Shown one piece after another: positions 7,497 through 16,686 of a stretch of DNA of 36,916 bases. Made by a program: the position numbers and the translations under genes. The DNA comes from Fuchsiella alkaliacetigena (lineage in GTDB: Bacteria > Bacillota > Halanaerobiia > Halobacteroidales > Acetohalobiaceae), in the NCBI RefSeq assembly GCF_023227765.1, contig NZ_JALKBZ010000026.1:1-36916 (forward strand). Reading direction: 5' to 3'. Below the pieces are notes generated by a model. It did no database searches. It saw only the letters and a list, made by a program, of their open reading frames with translations, and had not been told where the DNA came from. The number at the start of each line of letters is the position of its first letter. Position 1 is the stretch's first letter.

Positions 7497-10019
7497 GTGC
7501 AAATAATGAAAGCAGAATTAAAGGAGATGTTGAAGAATTATAAGCAAAAAGCTGTAGCTAGAAAAAAGGCTTATGGTTTATTGCCGAGGCCTTTGACAGC
7601 AGCAGAAGTTGAGGTATTAATTAAGAATTTAACGGTAAGTGGTTTAGAAAAAGAGGAGTTTAGTATTTTTGAAAGCGAGCGAGTAGACAAGCTGGTTTTA
7701 AGACTGTTAAGTAATGAAGTAAGGCGGGGGACTTTTCCTGCTTCCTATAAAAAGGCTGAAGGTTTGGCTAAGGTTGTCAGCGGTGAACTTAGCTCTGATT
7801 ATTTGAGTGCTGAAGAGGCTCTTGAGCTCTTGGCAGCAATGCAAGGAGGAGCAGCTACGGGAGAGTTGATTACTCTTTTAGAAGAGGGTTTATTTGAAGA
7901 AGAAATAATTGAGATATTAAAGGAGACAGTTTTAGTTAATCAGGCTGAATTTGAAAGGTTAACTAGTTTAGCTGAGCAGGAGGAGTCTGTACAGGAGTTG
8001 CTCAAAAGTTGGGCCCACCGAGATTTTGCTCAAGACTGGGAACTGGATTCTTTATATCCGGGAGTAGCTATTAAGGTTGGTGATAACTTAACTACTGGTC
8101 ATCTGAGTCCTTCTAAGAACGCTGATAGTCGTACCGACCATCCGCGGCACGCTCAGTTTGTGATGGACGGTCGAGAGGACGAGGCTGATTTTATGGAGCG
8201 TTTAGAAGAGTTAAAGACTGAAGCAGAAAGAGTGATCTTTGTAGCGGGGGAAGCTCTAGGTGAAGGGTCTTCTCGAAAATCGGCTACCTATACTATGTTA
8301 CAGTTATTAGGTGAGCCTGTAGAAGGCGAACCCGAAAAGAAAGCGGGCGGAGTTGTAGTAGCTAAAAGCTTTGCTCCTATCTTCAAGAATTCTTTGGTAG
8401 CTTCGGGAATTTTGCCTATAGAGGCTAATACAGAGCTAGTGACGGAAGGCGATAGTTTGGAGATTGATTTGGAGGCTGAAAAGCTAGTAGTTAACGGAGA
8501 GCAGGAAATAAGTATTACTCTGCCGATTGAATATAAGTTAAGAAAGATTGCTGCGGGGGGGATGACTTACTTTGATGCTGGTAATGAGTTACAGCAGTGG
8601 GCCGTATCCTATTGCCAAGAAAAAGGGATAGACTTTGATGAAAGTAGGCTACCAGCTCAGGCTCAGCCAGAGGAGGAGCCACCGGCGCAGACTTTAGCTC
8701 AAAAAATTGTGGGCTTTAATCGTTTGGACGATAAGGATACTATTTTACCTGGGGAGACAGCTCCAGTGAGAATTAGGGGAGTTTATTCTCAGGATACTAC
8801 CGGGCCTATGACCTTAGATGAGTATCAAGCTATGGCTGGTGGTGATTTTGGGGCTGAGTTTGTAGTGCAGTCACTGTGTCATACTGGAGAGTGTCCTTCC
8901 AGTGAAGATAGAGATCAGCATCGCTTTATTGATGACTTTGTAACCGAAAGGGGAGGAGTTTGCTTAGAACCTGGGGAAGGAATCATTCATACTATCGGTA
9001 ATCAGTTTGTACTACCTACGGATGTGATTGTAGGTGGTGATTCTCATACTAGAACTCCGCGGGGAGTATCTTTTCCAGCAGCTTCGGATATTGTAGCGGG
9101 GGCTATGAAGTATGGTAAGCAGGATTTAACTATGGATGAATCAGTGCGAGTGATCTTTAAAGGAGAGCCTCAGCCGGGAATTACGGCTAGAGATTTGGTT
9201 TCTACCTTAGTAGTCTATGCTGAGGAGACGGTAGGTAAAGAGGTCTATAATGGTCGGATTATTGAGATGGAAGGACTAGAGTTTCTGGATAGTGATGAAC
9301 GCTATATCTTGACTAATGCCGTAGCTGAACGCAGTGCTTCGGCAGGAACTGTACCTCCTGATGAGAGCACCTTAGCTACTTTGGAGGAAAATCTTCAGTA
9401 TCTAAAGTCTAGAGCCGATGTTAACTTGTCGCCTTCGGTACAAAATACTATTCAGGCTATAGAGGAGTTCTTAGCAGAGCCAGTGCTTTTAGAAGCCGAT
9501 GCCGATGCTCAGTATGCGGCTACTATTGAGATTCCCTTAGCTGAAGTAGAAGAGCCTTTAGTGGCCAAACCTCATCATCCTGATAATGTAGCTCCTTTAT
9601 CTGAAATAGCAGGAACTGAAGTAGATGAAGTGTTTATCGGTAGCTGCGTAGGCGGAGATATAGAGAGTATTAGAGCAGCAGCGAGGATTGTAGAAGGAGA
9701 GCGAGTGCCGCGTAAGGTTAATTTCGTGGTTTCACCTGCTTCCCGAGATATTTATAATGAGCTAGCTAACGATGGTAGCCTAGCTAAGTTGACTGCGGCA
9801 GGGGCTACAGTAATTATGCCTGGTTGTGGACTATGCATGGGTAATAAGCGTCGGATTGGTTCCGGAGCAACAGCCTTTACTACTACTACTCGTAACTATC
9901 AGGCTCGGATTGGCCCGGCTGATTCGCAGACCTATCTAGGTAGTGCACATGTAGCAGCAATGGTGGCTGTCTCAGGTGAAATACCTACTGTTCAAGAGTA
10001 TTTTCAAAATTTAGAGTAA
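7497..10019 (+). CDS. acnB: Aconitate hydratase B
   Basis: This 840-residue [4Fe-4S] aconitase interconverts citrate and isocitrate. The B-type order is clear: an N-terminal HEAT-like domain (PRPLTAAEVEVL to about 170), then the swivelling domain (GEGSSRKSAT), then the catalytic part (SQDTTGPMT, GGDSHTRTPRGVSFPA, AERSASAGTVPPDE). Cluster ligands are Cys717 in GSCVGG and Cys777/Cys780 in PGCGLCMGN. The C-terminus stops just after the PTVQEYF segment and is roughly 25 residues shorter than E. coli AcnB. GTG 7497 lies four bases after AGGAGG and ATG 7506 thirteen bases after it, so either could start the protein. Together with NAD-isocitrate dehydrogenase it gives the route from citrate to 2-oxoglutarate. 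AcnB is less common than AcnA in Firmicutes. Confidence 0.93.
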   Translation: MQIMKAELKEMLKNYKQKAVARKKAYGLLPRPLTAAEVEVLIKNLTVSGLEKEEFSIFESERVDKLVLRLLSNEVRRGTFPASYKKAEGLAKVVSGELSSDYLSAEEALELLAAMQGGAATGELITLLEEGLFEEEIIEILKETVLVNQAEFERLTSLAEQEESVQELLKSWAHRDFAQDWELDSLYPGVAIKVGDNLTTGHLSPSKNADSRTDHPRHAQFVMDGREDEADFMERLEELKTEAERVIFVAGEALGEGSSRKSATYTMLQLLGEPVEGEPEKKAGGVVVAKSFAPIFKNSLVASGILPIEANTELVTEGDSLEIDLEAEKLVVNGEQEISITLPIEYKLRKIAAGGMTYFDAGNELQQWAVSYCQEKGIDFDESRLPAQAQPEEEPPAQTLAQKIVGFNRLDDKDTILPGETAPVRIRGVYSQDTTGPMTLDEYQAMAGGDFGAEFVVQSLCHTGECPSSEDRDQHRFIDDFVTERGGVCLEPGEGIIHTIGNQFVLPTDVIVGGDSHTRTPRGVSFPAASDIVAGAMKYGKQDLTMDESVRVIFKGEPQPGITARDLVSTLVVYAEETVGKEVYNGRIIEMEGLEFLDSDERYILTNAVAERSASAGTVPPDESTLATLEENLQYLKSRADVNLSPSVQNTIQAIEEFLAEPVLLEADADAQYAATIEIPLAEVEEPLVAKPHHPDNVAPLSEIAGTEVDEVFIGSCVGGDIESIRAAARIVEGERVPRKVNFVVSPASRDIYNELANDGSLAKLTAAGATVIMPGCGLCMGNKRRIGSGATAFTTTTRNYQARIGPADSQTYLGSAHVAAMVAVSGEIPTVQEYFQNLE

Positions 10020-10030
10020 TTAACTTAGCT

Positions 10031-10060
10031 TAAGGGCCCTATTAATTAATAGGGCCCTTA
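10031..10060. terminator. Perfect 30-base palindrome after aconitase
   Basis: TAAGGGCCCTAT and its exact complement flank a TAATTA centre, with a GGGCCC site in each arm. It could form a stable hairpin but has no T-run on either side, so it is an atypical terminator, a processing or stability stem, or a protein-binding site. Confidence 0.6.
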
Positions 10061-10146
10061 ACTTATATTCAAGGAGGATTTAGAAGCTTTAAGTAGAAGT
10101 AATATAAGTTAAAGGGTTGCTGTTTTATGATAAGGGAGGTGGGTCT

Positions 10147-13100
10147 ATGTTTTGGGACCCGTTAGATGAACTATTAGATGTAGATAACACTAAAAGTAAT
10201 AGATTAAAGCTAGGCCGTTATTTTTGTATCTTAGTTGCAGTGACTTATTTATTGTTAATTATGGCTAGAATAGTTTTTGCTTTAAACACTATAGATTCTA
10301 TTTGGATGAGTATAGTGGTTTGTTATTCTTTTTTTATAATATTGGTAGGTTCTTACTTAAATAAATTCATTAGAGATAATATATTAGCTAGCATTTATAT
10401 ATTGAGCTTTGCTGTAATTAATTTCCACTTATATTTAGTGGACTTTAACAACTATACCTTGGACTCTTTAGTTGTAGTAATAACTATGTTAGCTATAGCT
10501 AATCTGCTTTTAGGAAAAAAGATAGAAATGTTGTGGTATAATTTAATATCTTTTACGCTCTTTGCTTTAAATGCTTACTTAATATCTGAACAGTTGATAA
10601 TTGATTGGCTTTATTTCTTTTCTATACTGGTAATTAGCTTAGTCCCTTTTGTGGTCTTAGTTTTGAGCTTAGGAGATAAGGTTGTTTGCGAAGAAAGAAT
10701 AAATAAATTTGAATTGGAGCAGGAATTGCGAGAGCAGTTAAGAAAAGAAAAGGAATTTTTTAGACAGGAGCGGGAGTTTTTTAGACAGGTAATCGACTCA
10801 GCTCCTAATCTTATCTTTGTGAAGAATATCAAAGGAGAGTATGTGTTAGTAAATACAGAGTTTGCTAAGCTATATGGTTATCAGCCGGAAGAACTAGTAG
10901 GTATGCGTGATCTAGACTTGCTAGATAATCGAGAAACAGTAGAGAGGTTTCGATATAACGATAGAGAGGTTATTAAAAGGCAAAAAAGAAGAGTGGTCCC
11001 CGAAGGTAAGGTAGTTGATAATCAAGGGCGTTCACGTTGGCTTTATACAGTCAAAGCTCCTCTTTCTTTACGAGATAAAAACTATGTATTAGGAATTTCT
11101 ACTGATATCACCGAAAGAAAAGAGTTTGAAAACGCTTTAGCTAAAAAGACTCAAGAGCAAGAGATTTTATTGGAAAATATCGAGATTCATGTTTGGTATT
11201 TAAAAGATGCGAATACTTATGGAGCAGTAAACGATGCTCATGCTGAATTTTTTGGAGCAAGTAAAGAAGAATTACAAAACGAAAGTGTTTGTAAATTTAG
11301 AAATGCTGAAGAAGTAGAAAAATGCATCAATAGCAATCAAGAAGTTTTTGAAAATAAAAAACAGGATCAATATGAGCATTGGGTGGAGAATAGTCAAGGT
11401 GAGAAAAGAGCTTTGGCTATTACTAAGACTCCTAAATTGAATGATGAAGGTGAAGTGGAATATGTAGTCTGTATGGCTCGCGATGTGACTAAGCAAAAAG
11501 AAATTGAAGCAGAGTTAAAGTATCGAGCCGAGTTGGAGTCTTTAATTACTGACCTATCTACTCACTTTATTAATCTAGATCACGATGAAATTGACCGAGA
11601 GATCAACTTTGCTTTAAAGCGCTTGGGAGAGTTTACGGGAGTTGATCGAAGTAATATATTTATTTTTTCTGAAGATAATACTAATTTAGTGAATACTCAT
11701 GAATGGACTGCGGAGGATATTGAACCTTTGGATGAAGGCTTTAAAGGGTTTATGGCTAAAGGGATTCCATGGTTGGTGGAGCAGCTTAATGAATTTAAAG
11801 TGGTTAAGATTAGTTCTTTATCTGAATTGCCGGCTAAAGCAAAGTCGGAGCTAATTATACTGCGGGCCCTTAATGTCGAATCAGCAGTTTTTGTACCTTT
11901 AATTACTAACAAATCTTCGATTAGTTTTTCCTTATTAGGATTTTTAGCTTTCATTTCTGTAAGAGAAAAACAAGACTTATCCGAAGAAGTGATTGAACTA
12001 TTACAGATTGCAGGTGATATGTTAGTAAATGCTTTAGAACAGAAATGGCGAGAGAAAAAGCTAAGTAACTATACTATGAAGTTGGAAATGACTACTTTAG
12101 AGTTGGAGGAAACCTATAATAAGCTTAATCAAGAGATGGAGAAGGCCAAACAGCTACATAAACAGTTTTTGCCTACTAGTTTTCCTCAGCTTGATGATCT
12201 GGAAATGGCAGCTCATTACTATCCAGCGGAGATGTTGGGTGGTGATTTTTATAATGTATTTAGATTTGCTAATAAGTTAATCGTTTATATGGTAGATATT
12301 ACTGGGCACGGTCTTGATGGAGCTATGTTGAATATTTTCGTTAGAGAAAGTATTAATAGCTTCTTGTTAGCTAAGTATCAAAAAAATGAAGAACTAGCAC
12401 CTAGTAAGATCATAGAGTTTATCTTTAATAGATATCGCCAGGAGACCTTTCCTAATGATTACTTTATCTGTTTGCTCTTAGGAGTATTGGATTTAAAAGA
12501 GATGGAGTTTACTTTTAGCAATGCTGGCTTTCAAATTCCCCCTTTAATAGTGGATCAACATGGAGAGTTGGAAACAGTCTTTATTACTGGCCCGCCTATT
12601 TCTGATGCCATTGATAAGTTCTTATTTGATAATAGAAATATTACTGAAGAATCTATTATTTTAGATAAAGGTACTACTCTTCTATTATCTACTGATGGTT
12701 TGGTTGAAGAGTTTAATAAGGATAAGGAGATGTATGGAGTAAAAAAATTGGAAGCAGTACTTAAGGAAAACTATTATTTAGAACCAGAACTAATAATTAA
12801 TAGCATCAATGAAGACTTTAAAAGCTTTTCCGGAGGGATTCAGGGTCAAGATGATATTACCTTTATGGTCATCCAGCGTAATTTTGAATTTTTAGCTGAA
12901 TTTTCTCGGCGAATTAAAAGTGATTTTGAGGAAATGTATCAACTGCGTGATGAGATAAGTAACTTGTTGGAGCCTTACTATGATGATATCGGTTCTTTAT
13001 CAGTAGGCTTACAGGAAGTTTTAATTAATGCTATTGAACACGGTAATCAACTAAATGCTAATAAAGAGGTAGAAGTTCAAGTATTTGTTACTGAGAAGTA

Positions 13101-13293
13101 TATAAAAATTTCAATAAAGGATCAAGGTACTGGTTTTGATTGGGAAGAAAAGGTGGAAAAAGATTTGGAGTTAGGTTTGGAACAGAATGATGTAAGAGAG
13201 CGAGGTAGAGGAGTTGCTTTAACTAAGAAAGCTTATGATCAACTTTATTATCAAGAAGCTGGAACTAAAGCCATTTTAATTAAAGAAAGATAG
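10147..13293 (+). CDS. Membrane PAS-PAS-GAF PP2C phosphatase with C-terminal HATPase (SpoIIE/RsbU-RsbW type)
   Basis: This is a 1048-residue signalling protein. Residues 20-190 form about six membrane segments, and a short coiled coil (ELREQLRKEKEFFRQE) follows. PAS domain 1 (about 215-330) ends DITERKE; PAS domain 2 is at about 345-460; a GAF domain is at about 470-640. The PP2C/SpoIIE phosphatase (about 690-890) has metal-binding MLGGDFYNV, DITGHGLDGAM, STDGLVEEF and GQDDITFMV. A GHKL ATPase of the anti-sigma kinase type (about 900-1045) has VLINAIEHGNQ and DQGTGFDW. Such proteins normally control partner switching with an STAS antagonist; phosphatase and kinase-like modules are fused here. 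No STAS or sigma gene lies nearby. ATG 10147 follows GGGAGGTGG and is preferred to the upstream TTG. Confidence 0.9.
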   Translation: MFWDPLDELLDVDNTKSNRLKLGRYFCILVAVTYLLLIMARIVFALNTIDSIWMSIVVCYSFFIILVGSYLNKFIRDNILASIYILSFAVINFHLYLVDFNNYTLDSLVVVITMLAIANLLLGKKIEMLWYNLISFTLFALNAYLISEQLIIDWLYFFSILVISLVPFVVLVLSLGDKVVCEERINKFELEQELREQLRKEKEFFRQEREFFRQVIDSAPNLIFVKNIKGEYVLVNTEFAKLYGYQPEELVGMRDLDLLDNRETVERFRYNDREVIKRQKRRVVPEGKVVDNQGRSRWLYTVKAPLSLRDKNYVLGISTDITERKEFENALAKKTQEQEILLENIEIHVWYLKDANTYGAVNDAHAEFFGASKEELQNESVCKFRNAEEVEKCINSNQEVFENKKQDQYEHWVENSQGEKRALAITKTPKLNDEGEVEYVVCMARDVTKQKEIEAELKYRAELESLITDLSTHFINLDHDEIDREINFALKRLGEFTGVDRSNIFIFSEDNTNLVNTHEWTAEDIEPLDEGFKGFMAKGIPWLVEQLNEFKVVKISSLSELPAKAKSELIILRALNVESAVFVPLITNKSSISFSLLGFLAFISVREKQDLSEEVIELLQIAGDMLVNALEQKWREKKLSNYTMKLEMTTLELEETYNKLNQEMEKAKQLHKQFLPTSFPQLDDLEMAAHYYPAEMLGGDFYNVFRFANKLIVYMVDITGHGLDGAMLNIFVRESINSFLLAKYQKNEELAPSKIIEFIFNRYRQETFPNDYFICLLLGVLDLKEMEFTFSNAGFQIPPLIVDQHGELETVFITGPPISDAIDKFLFDNRNITEESIILDKGTTLLLSTDGLVEEFNKDKEMYGVKKLEAVLKENYYLEPELIINSINEDFKSFSGGIQGQDDITFMVIQRNFEFLAEFSRRIKSDFEEMYQLRDEISNLLEPYYDDIGSLSVGLQEVLINAIEHGNQLNANKEVEVQVFVTEKYIKISIKDQGTGFDWEEKVEKDLELGLEQNDVRERGRGVALTKKAYDQLYYQEAGTKAILIKER

Positions 13294-13377
13294 TTTATGC
13301 TCCTTCTTTTTTAAAAAATTTACTAGATTAAGATTTATAATAACTGTGCATGCTAAGCTAAGAAGGAGGAGATTGAG

Positions 13378-13803
13378 ATGCAAATTAAGAATATAATGAC
13401 TAATGATGTTTCTAGTGTTGACCCTAATGCTACAGTCAACGAAGCAGCTCAGATAATGAAAAATCTAAATGTAGGAGCAGTTCCGGTTTGTCAAGGCAAT
13501 AAGCCAGTGGGAATTATTACTGATCGAGATATTACTATCCGCAATATTGCTACTGGTGGAGATGCTAATGCTTCTGTGCAGGATAGTATGACTACCGATC
13601 TAGTTTATGGCGAGCCCACAATGACTGCTGATGAGGCAGCTCAGCTGATGGCCGAACATCAGGTAAGAAGACTACCTATAGTAGAAAATAATGAGTTAGT
13701 GGGTATAGTTTCGCTAGGTGATTTAGCTGTAGAGGATCAAACGGATATGGAAGCTAGTGAAGCTTTAACGGAGATTTCTGTTCCTAGTCAACCTCAAAAG
13801 TAG
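13378..13803 (+). CDS. Two-CBS-domain protein
   Basis: This is a 141-residue stand-alone Bateman module. CBS 1 runs from about residue 1 to 60 (MQIKNIMTNDVSSVDPNATV ... PVGIITDRDI) and CBS 2 from about 68 to 125 (DSMTTDLVYG ... LVGIVSLGDLAV). Such pairs bind adenosine nucleotides and act as energy or redox sensors for partner proteins, but no partner is evident. AGGAGGAG lies about seven bases before the ATG. The C-terminal 15 residues are a loose, Ser/Glu-rich tail. The gene is 84 bases after the phosphatase gene, so cotranscription is possible. Confidence 0.9.
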   Translation: MQIKNIMTNDVSSVDPNATVNEAAQIMKNLNVGAVPVCQGNKPVGIITDRDITIRNIATGGDANASVQDSMTTDLVYGEPTMTADEAAQLMAEHQVRRLPIVENNELVGIVSLGDLAVEDQTDMEASEALTEISVPSQPQK

Positions 13804-13816
13804 AGATTTGATTTTT

Positions 13817-13848
13817 AAGCCCCTATGGCAATTTGCTGTAGGGGCTTT
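13817..13848 (+). terminator. Hairpin after the CBS gene
   Basis: AAGCCCCTA and TAGGGGCTT pair around a loop that can itself pair (GCA with TGC). Only a short T stretch follows. Confidence 0.65.
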
Positions 13849-13862
13849 ACAATATTATTGGT

Positions 13863-14026
13863 ATATTGTTTTGTGCAAATAATAGAGGACAGAGGATAGA
13901 GGATAGATAAAGTTCAAAAGATTAAAATTTACTGGACACAGACTAAAATCTGACTAAGTTCTGACTAAACCTTAAGAGATAAGTTCGAAAGCATAGTTTG
14001 GCTATTAGAATATTGTTATAATAATG
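13863..14026. repeat. Palindromic element family, copy 2 (one arm)
   Basis: ATATTGTT ends lie at 13863 and 14010. Between them is AGAGGACAGAGGATAGAGG-type direct repetition and one arm, AAAGTTCAAAAG ... GACTAAAATCTGACTAAG (about 13910-13970). The complementary arm seen in the other copies is missing, so this copy is truncated or solo. Confidence 0.65.
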
Positions 14027-14047
14027 AGTGAAATTATGTTAGCGCAG

Positions 14048-14326
14048 CAACACAAACCAATTTTTCGTTATCAGCACGGTCAAATGGGTGTTTATAAGCG
14101 ATATTAAAGTTTATTTTTTAGTGCTTCTTGACGAATCGGAGCTTAAATAAAAGCTGATTTAGCAAATTTTCCTAATTAAAATTTGCTTGCTTTTATTTGA
14201 GTGGAGATGAGTCTTAGAAGTACTAAAATAAACTTTTCTAGCGTTGACGCGAAGCTAATCATTACTTTGGAAACATCCATTTGACCTACCGCGCCAATGA
14301 GACAATAGAACGATAACACTTTGTTT
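14048..14326. repeat. Long imperfect palindrome, unrelated to the other repeat family
   Basis: This stretch has no gene. AAAGTTTATTTT at 14106 and AAATAAAAGC at 14145-14154 are matched in inverse order by GCTTTTATTT (about 14188) and AAAATAAACTTT (about 14225-14236). Further out, GGTCAAATGG (14078) matches CCATTTGACC (14278-14286 region), and GTTATC (14067) matches GATAAC. The tip is AGCAAATTTT ... AAATTTGCT (14161-14186). The whole can form one long, interrupted hairpin. I do not recognise it as a known RNA family or insertion sequence. Confidence 0.6.
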
Positions 14327-14420
14327 TTAGCTGTTCATTATGCAATTATAAAGGGAATTTAGATTCCGTATAGAATAAAATAGCATAGATGTTTTGCATA
14401 GTACTTAGGGGGGAGTATAA

Positions 14421-16196
14421 TTGAAAAATGAAAATGAGGTCTTGCTTCAAAACACTGATTTTACTTATAGAGAGCTATTAAAGAGATTTTATAAGGGCTA
14501 TCTTAGCCAAAAGCGAAAAGTTTTTTGGTCTATTCAATTTTTACATATAGTGGGGGCAGTTTTGGCTTTGGTACCTCCGTTGATAATTAAGGAGATCATT
14601 GATGAAGCTATTCCAGCGGGAGCTATAGAACAGTTAATCTGGCTAGTGCTGTTGGCTTTAGGAGTCTATGCAGCTAAAACGGTGGTTAACTGCATTAAGA
14701 TCTATGGTGGTCATAAGATTGCTCAGCAAGTGACCTACGAAATGCGTAACGATCTTTATAATCAATGTCAGCAGTTATCGCTGAGTTTTTACGATAATAA
14801 GAATACCGGGGAGTTGATGTCGCGGATTATCGATGATCTTAATATTTTACAGGAGTTTGTACACCACGGAACAGAAGCAGTAGTGGGTTCTCTGGTATTG
14901 ATAGCCGGTTCTATTGTGATTTTGCTGACTTTAAATGTGCGCTTAACTTTAATTAGTTTAATCTTTATACCTTTGCTAATTATATTTGCCTACTATTTAT
15001 TGACTAAACTACATAGCTCTTTTCGACAGGTACGGGAGTATAAGGGGGAGTTAAGCAATCGTTTAGAGGATAGTTTAGCTGGAATTAAAGTGATTAAGTC
15101 TTTTACTAATGAGGATTATGAATTGGAGAGATTTGATAAGATTAATAGTCAGCATAAAGAGGCTCGTTTACGAGCGGTTAAGTATATTAGTTTATTATTT
15201 CCCGGTTCAGATTTAATGAATGCTTTTGGGATTTTAGCTGTGCTCAGTTATGGTGGTTATTTGGTAGTTCAGGGCCAGTTGACGGTAGGTACTATTGTAG
15301 CCTTTTACGGTTATTTATTGCAGTTTAAAAGACCCTTATTGAAATTAGTTAATGTTAATGAGCGTTTGAGTAGATTTTTTGCTAGTATCGAACGGTTTTT
15401 TTCTTATATGGAGCTTAGTCCAGTGCTAAAAAGTAGGGAAGGAGAGCATAGTCCAGAGCAGTTAGTAGGTCGGGTTGAGTTTGAGCAGGTTTCTTTTTCC
15501 TATGAAGAGGATAAAGTAGTCTTGACAGAATTGGATTTTAAAGTGGAGCCCCAAAGTACTATAGCTTTGGTAGGGCCCAGTGGAGCTGGGAAGACTAGTA
15601 TTGTGCGCTTGATTCCTAGGCTTTACGAAGTAGATGCGGGCCGGATTTTGATTGATGGAGTTGATGTGCGCCAATGGAAGTTAGAGTCTTTGCGTAAAGT
15701 GGTAGGAATGGTGATGCAGGATGACTATCTTTTTTCGGATACTGTAGCTGAAAATATAGCTTATGGTCGACCCGAAGCTACTCAAGAGGAAATAATTAAG
15801 GCAGCTCAGGAAGCTAATGCTCATGACTTTATTCAGGAGCTTAAGTCGGGCTATGATACTCAGGTAGGTCAGCGAGGGGTTAAGCTTTCTGGGGGGCAGC
15901 GACAAAGAGTAGCTCTAGCTAGGGCCTTTCTCAATAATCCGCGAATTCTGATTCTCGATGAGGCTACTTCTTCGGTCGATTTAAAAACAGAACAGCTGAT
16001 TCAAGAAGCTATAGAGCGAGTGACTAAGGGTAGAACTACCTTTATTATTGCCCATCGCTTAGCAACTATTATTAATGCTGATCAGATTTTCTTTATTGAA
16101 AAAGGACAGATTCAAGAGATAGGTACTCACGAGGAGCTTTTGGCTAGAGAGAGTAAGTATGCTGACTTTTATAAGCTGCAATTTTCAAATGAGTAA
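14421..16196 (+). CDS. ABC exporter, fused permease and ATPase
   Basis: This is a 591-residue half-transporter of the MsbA/multidrug type. Residues 1-330 are the six-helix ABC type-1 membrane domain. Residues 345-591 are the nucleotide-binding domain, with Walker A GPSGAGKTS, signature LSGGQRQRVALARA, Walker B ILILDEATSSVD and switch His in IIAHRLAT. It should work as a homodimer, or as a heterodimer with a partner that is not in this window. The substrate (lipid, drug or peptide) is unknown. It starts at TTG 14421, about five bases after GGGGGGAG; the ATG at 14428 is out of frame. It stands alone between two repeat-filled gaps. Confidence 0.92.
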   Translation: MKNENEVLLQNTDFTYRELLKRFYKGYLSQKRKVFWSIQFLHIVGAVLALVPPLIIKEIIDEAIPAGAIEQLIWLVLLALGVYAAKTVVNCIKIYGGHKIAQQVTYEMRNDLYNQCQQLSLSFYDNKNTGELMSRIIDDLNILQEFVHHGTEAVVGSLVLIAGSIVILLTLNVRLTLISLIFIPLLIIFAYYLLTKLHSSFRQVREYKGELSNRLEDSLAGIKVIKSFTNEDYELERFDKINSQHKEARLRAVKYISLLFPGSDLMNAFGILAVLSYGGYLVVQGQLTVGTIVAFYGYLLQFKRPLLKLVNVNERLSRFFASIERFFSYMELSPVLKSREGEHSPEQLVGRVEFEQVSFSYEEDKVVLTELDFKVEPQSTIALVGPSGAGKTSIVRLIPRLYEVDAGRILIDGVDVRQWKLESLRKVVGMVMQDDYLFSDTVAENIAYGRPEATQEEIIKAAQEANAHDFIQELKSGYDTQVGQRGVKLSGGQRQRVALARAFLNNPRILILDEATSSVDLKTEQLIQEAIERVTKGRTTFIIAHRLATIINADQIFFIEKGQIQEIGTHEELLARESKYADFYKLQFSNE

Positions 16197-16240
16197 GTTA
16201 GTGTATTGTGTTAGTTGGATTTTGGCTTAATATAGATAGA

Positions 16241-16625
16241 TTGTTGCACTCCGTGCAACAGTTAAGAGTTAATAGTTAAAGACCTAGACCATTAAAAAAT
16301 AAGTTCAAAATCTATTTTGACACAGACTAAGTTCGGACAAAATCTGACTAAATCATAAAATATTAAAAAATTAATTATTTTATCCTCTTTCCAATAAGGC
16401 CTAAAGCTTTAATTCAAATTTAATTTTAATATGCTTCTAGGTTTTTGCTTTTATGTTTTAAGGTCTAGTCAGAACTTAGTCAGATTTTAGTCAGTGTCAA
16501 ATAGGCTTTAATGTCTTGAACTTATGTTTTATTCGTGTTCATTCGAGTTAATTCACCCCAAGGGCACTTCCCAGAGTAATGACTAGCCAAAATAATGGCG
16601 TCGCTTCGGGGCGCGTGGTTTCAAA
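16241..16625. repeat. Palindromic element family, copy 3, with GC-rich module
   Basis: This fills the gene-free gap 16197-16686. It opens with a small perfect hairpin, TGTTGCAC-TCC-GTGCAACA (16242-16260). The left arm at 16301-16352 (AAGTTCAAAATC ... GACTAAGTTCGGACAAAAT) pairs with the right arm at about 16445-16523 (GTCAGAACTTAGTCAGATTT ... GTCTTGAACTT). A 60-base GC-rich module follows at 16554-16613 (CACCCCAAGGGCACTTCCC to TCGGGGCG). That module occurs almost exactly, inverted, in copy 4. Confidence 0.75.
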
Positions 16626-16686
16626 AAAGTTTTTGATTGTAGCATTACATTAATTTTGTCTCAACAGAATTCAGGGGGAGAAAAAG

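Noticed and set aside
16242-16260. TGTTGCAC-TCC-GTGCAACA hairpin as a terminator for the ABC exporter
   Set aside because: No T-run follows. It lies at the edge of a repeat element and is listed with that element instead.
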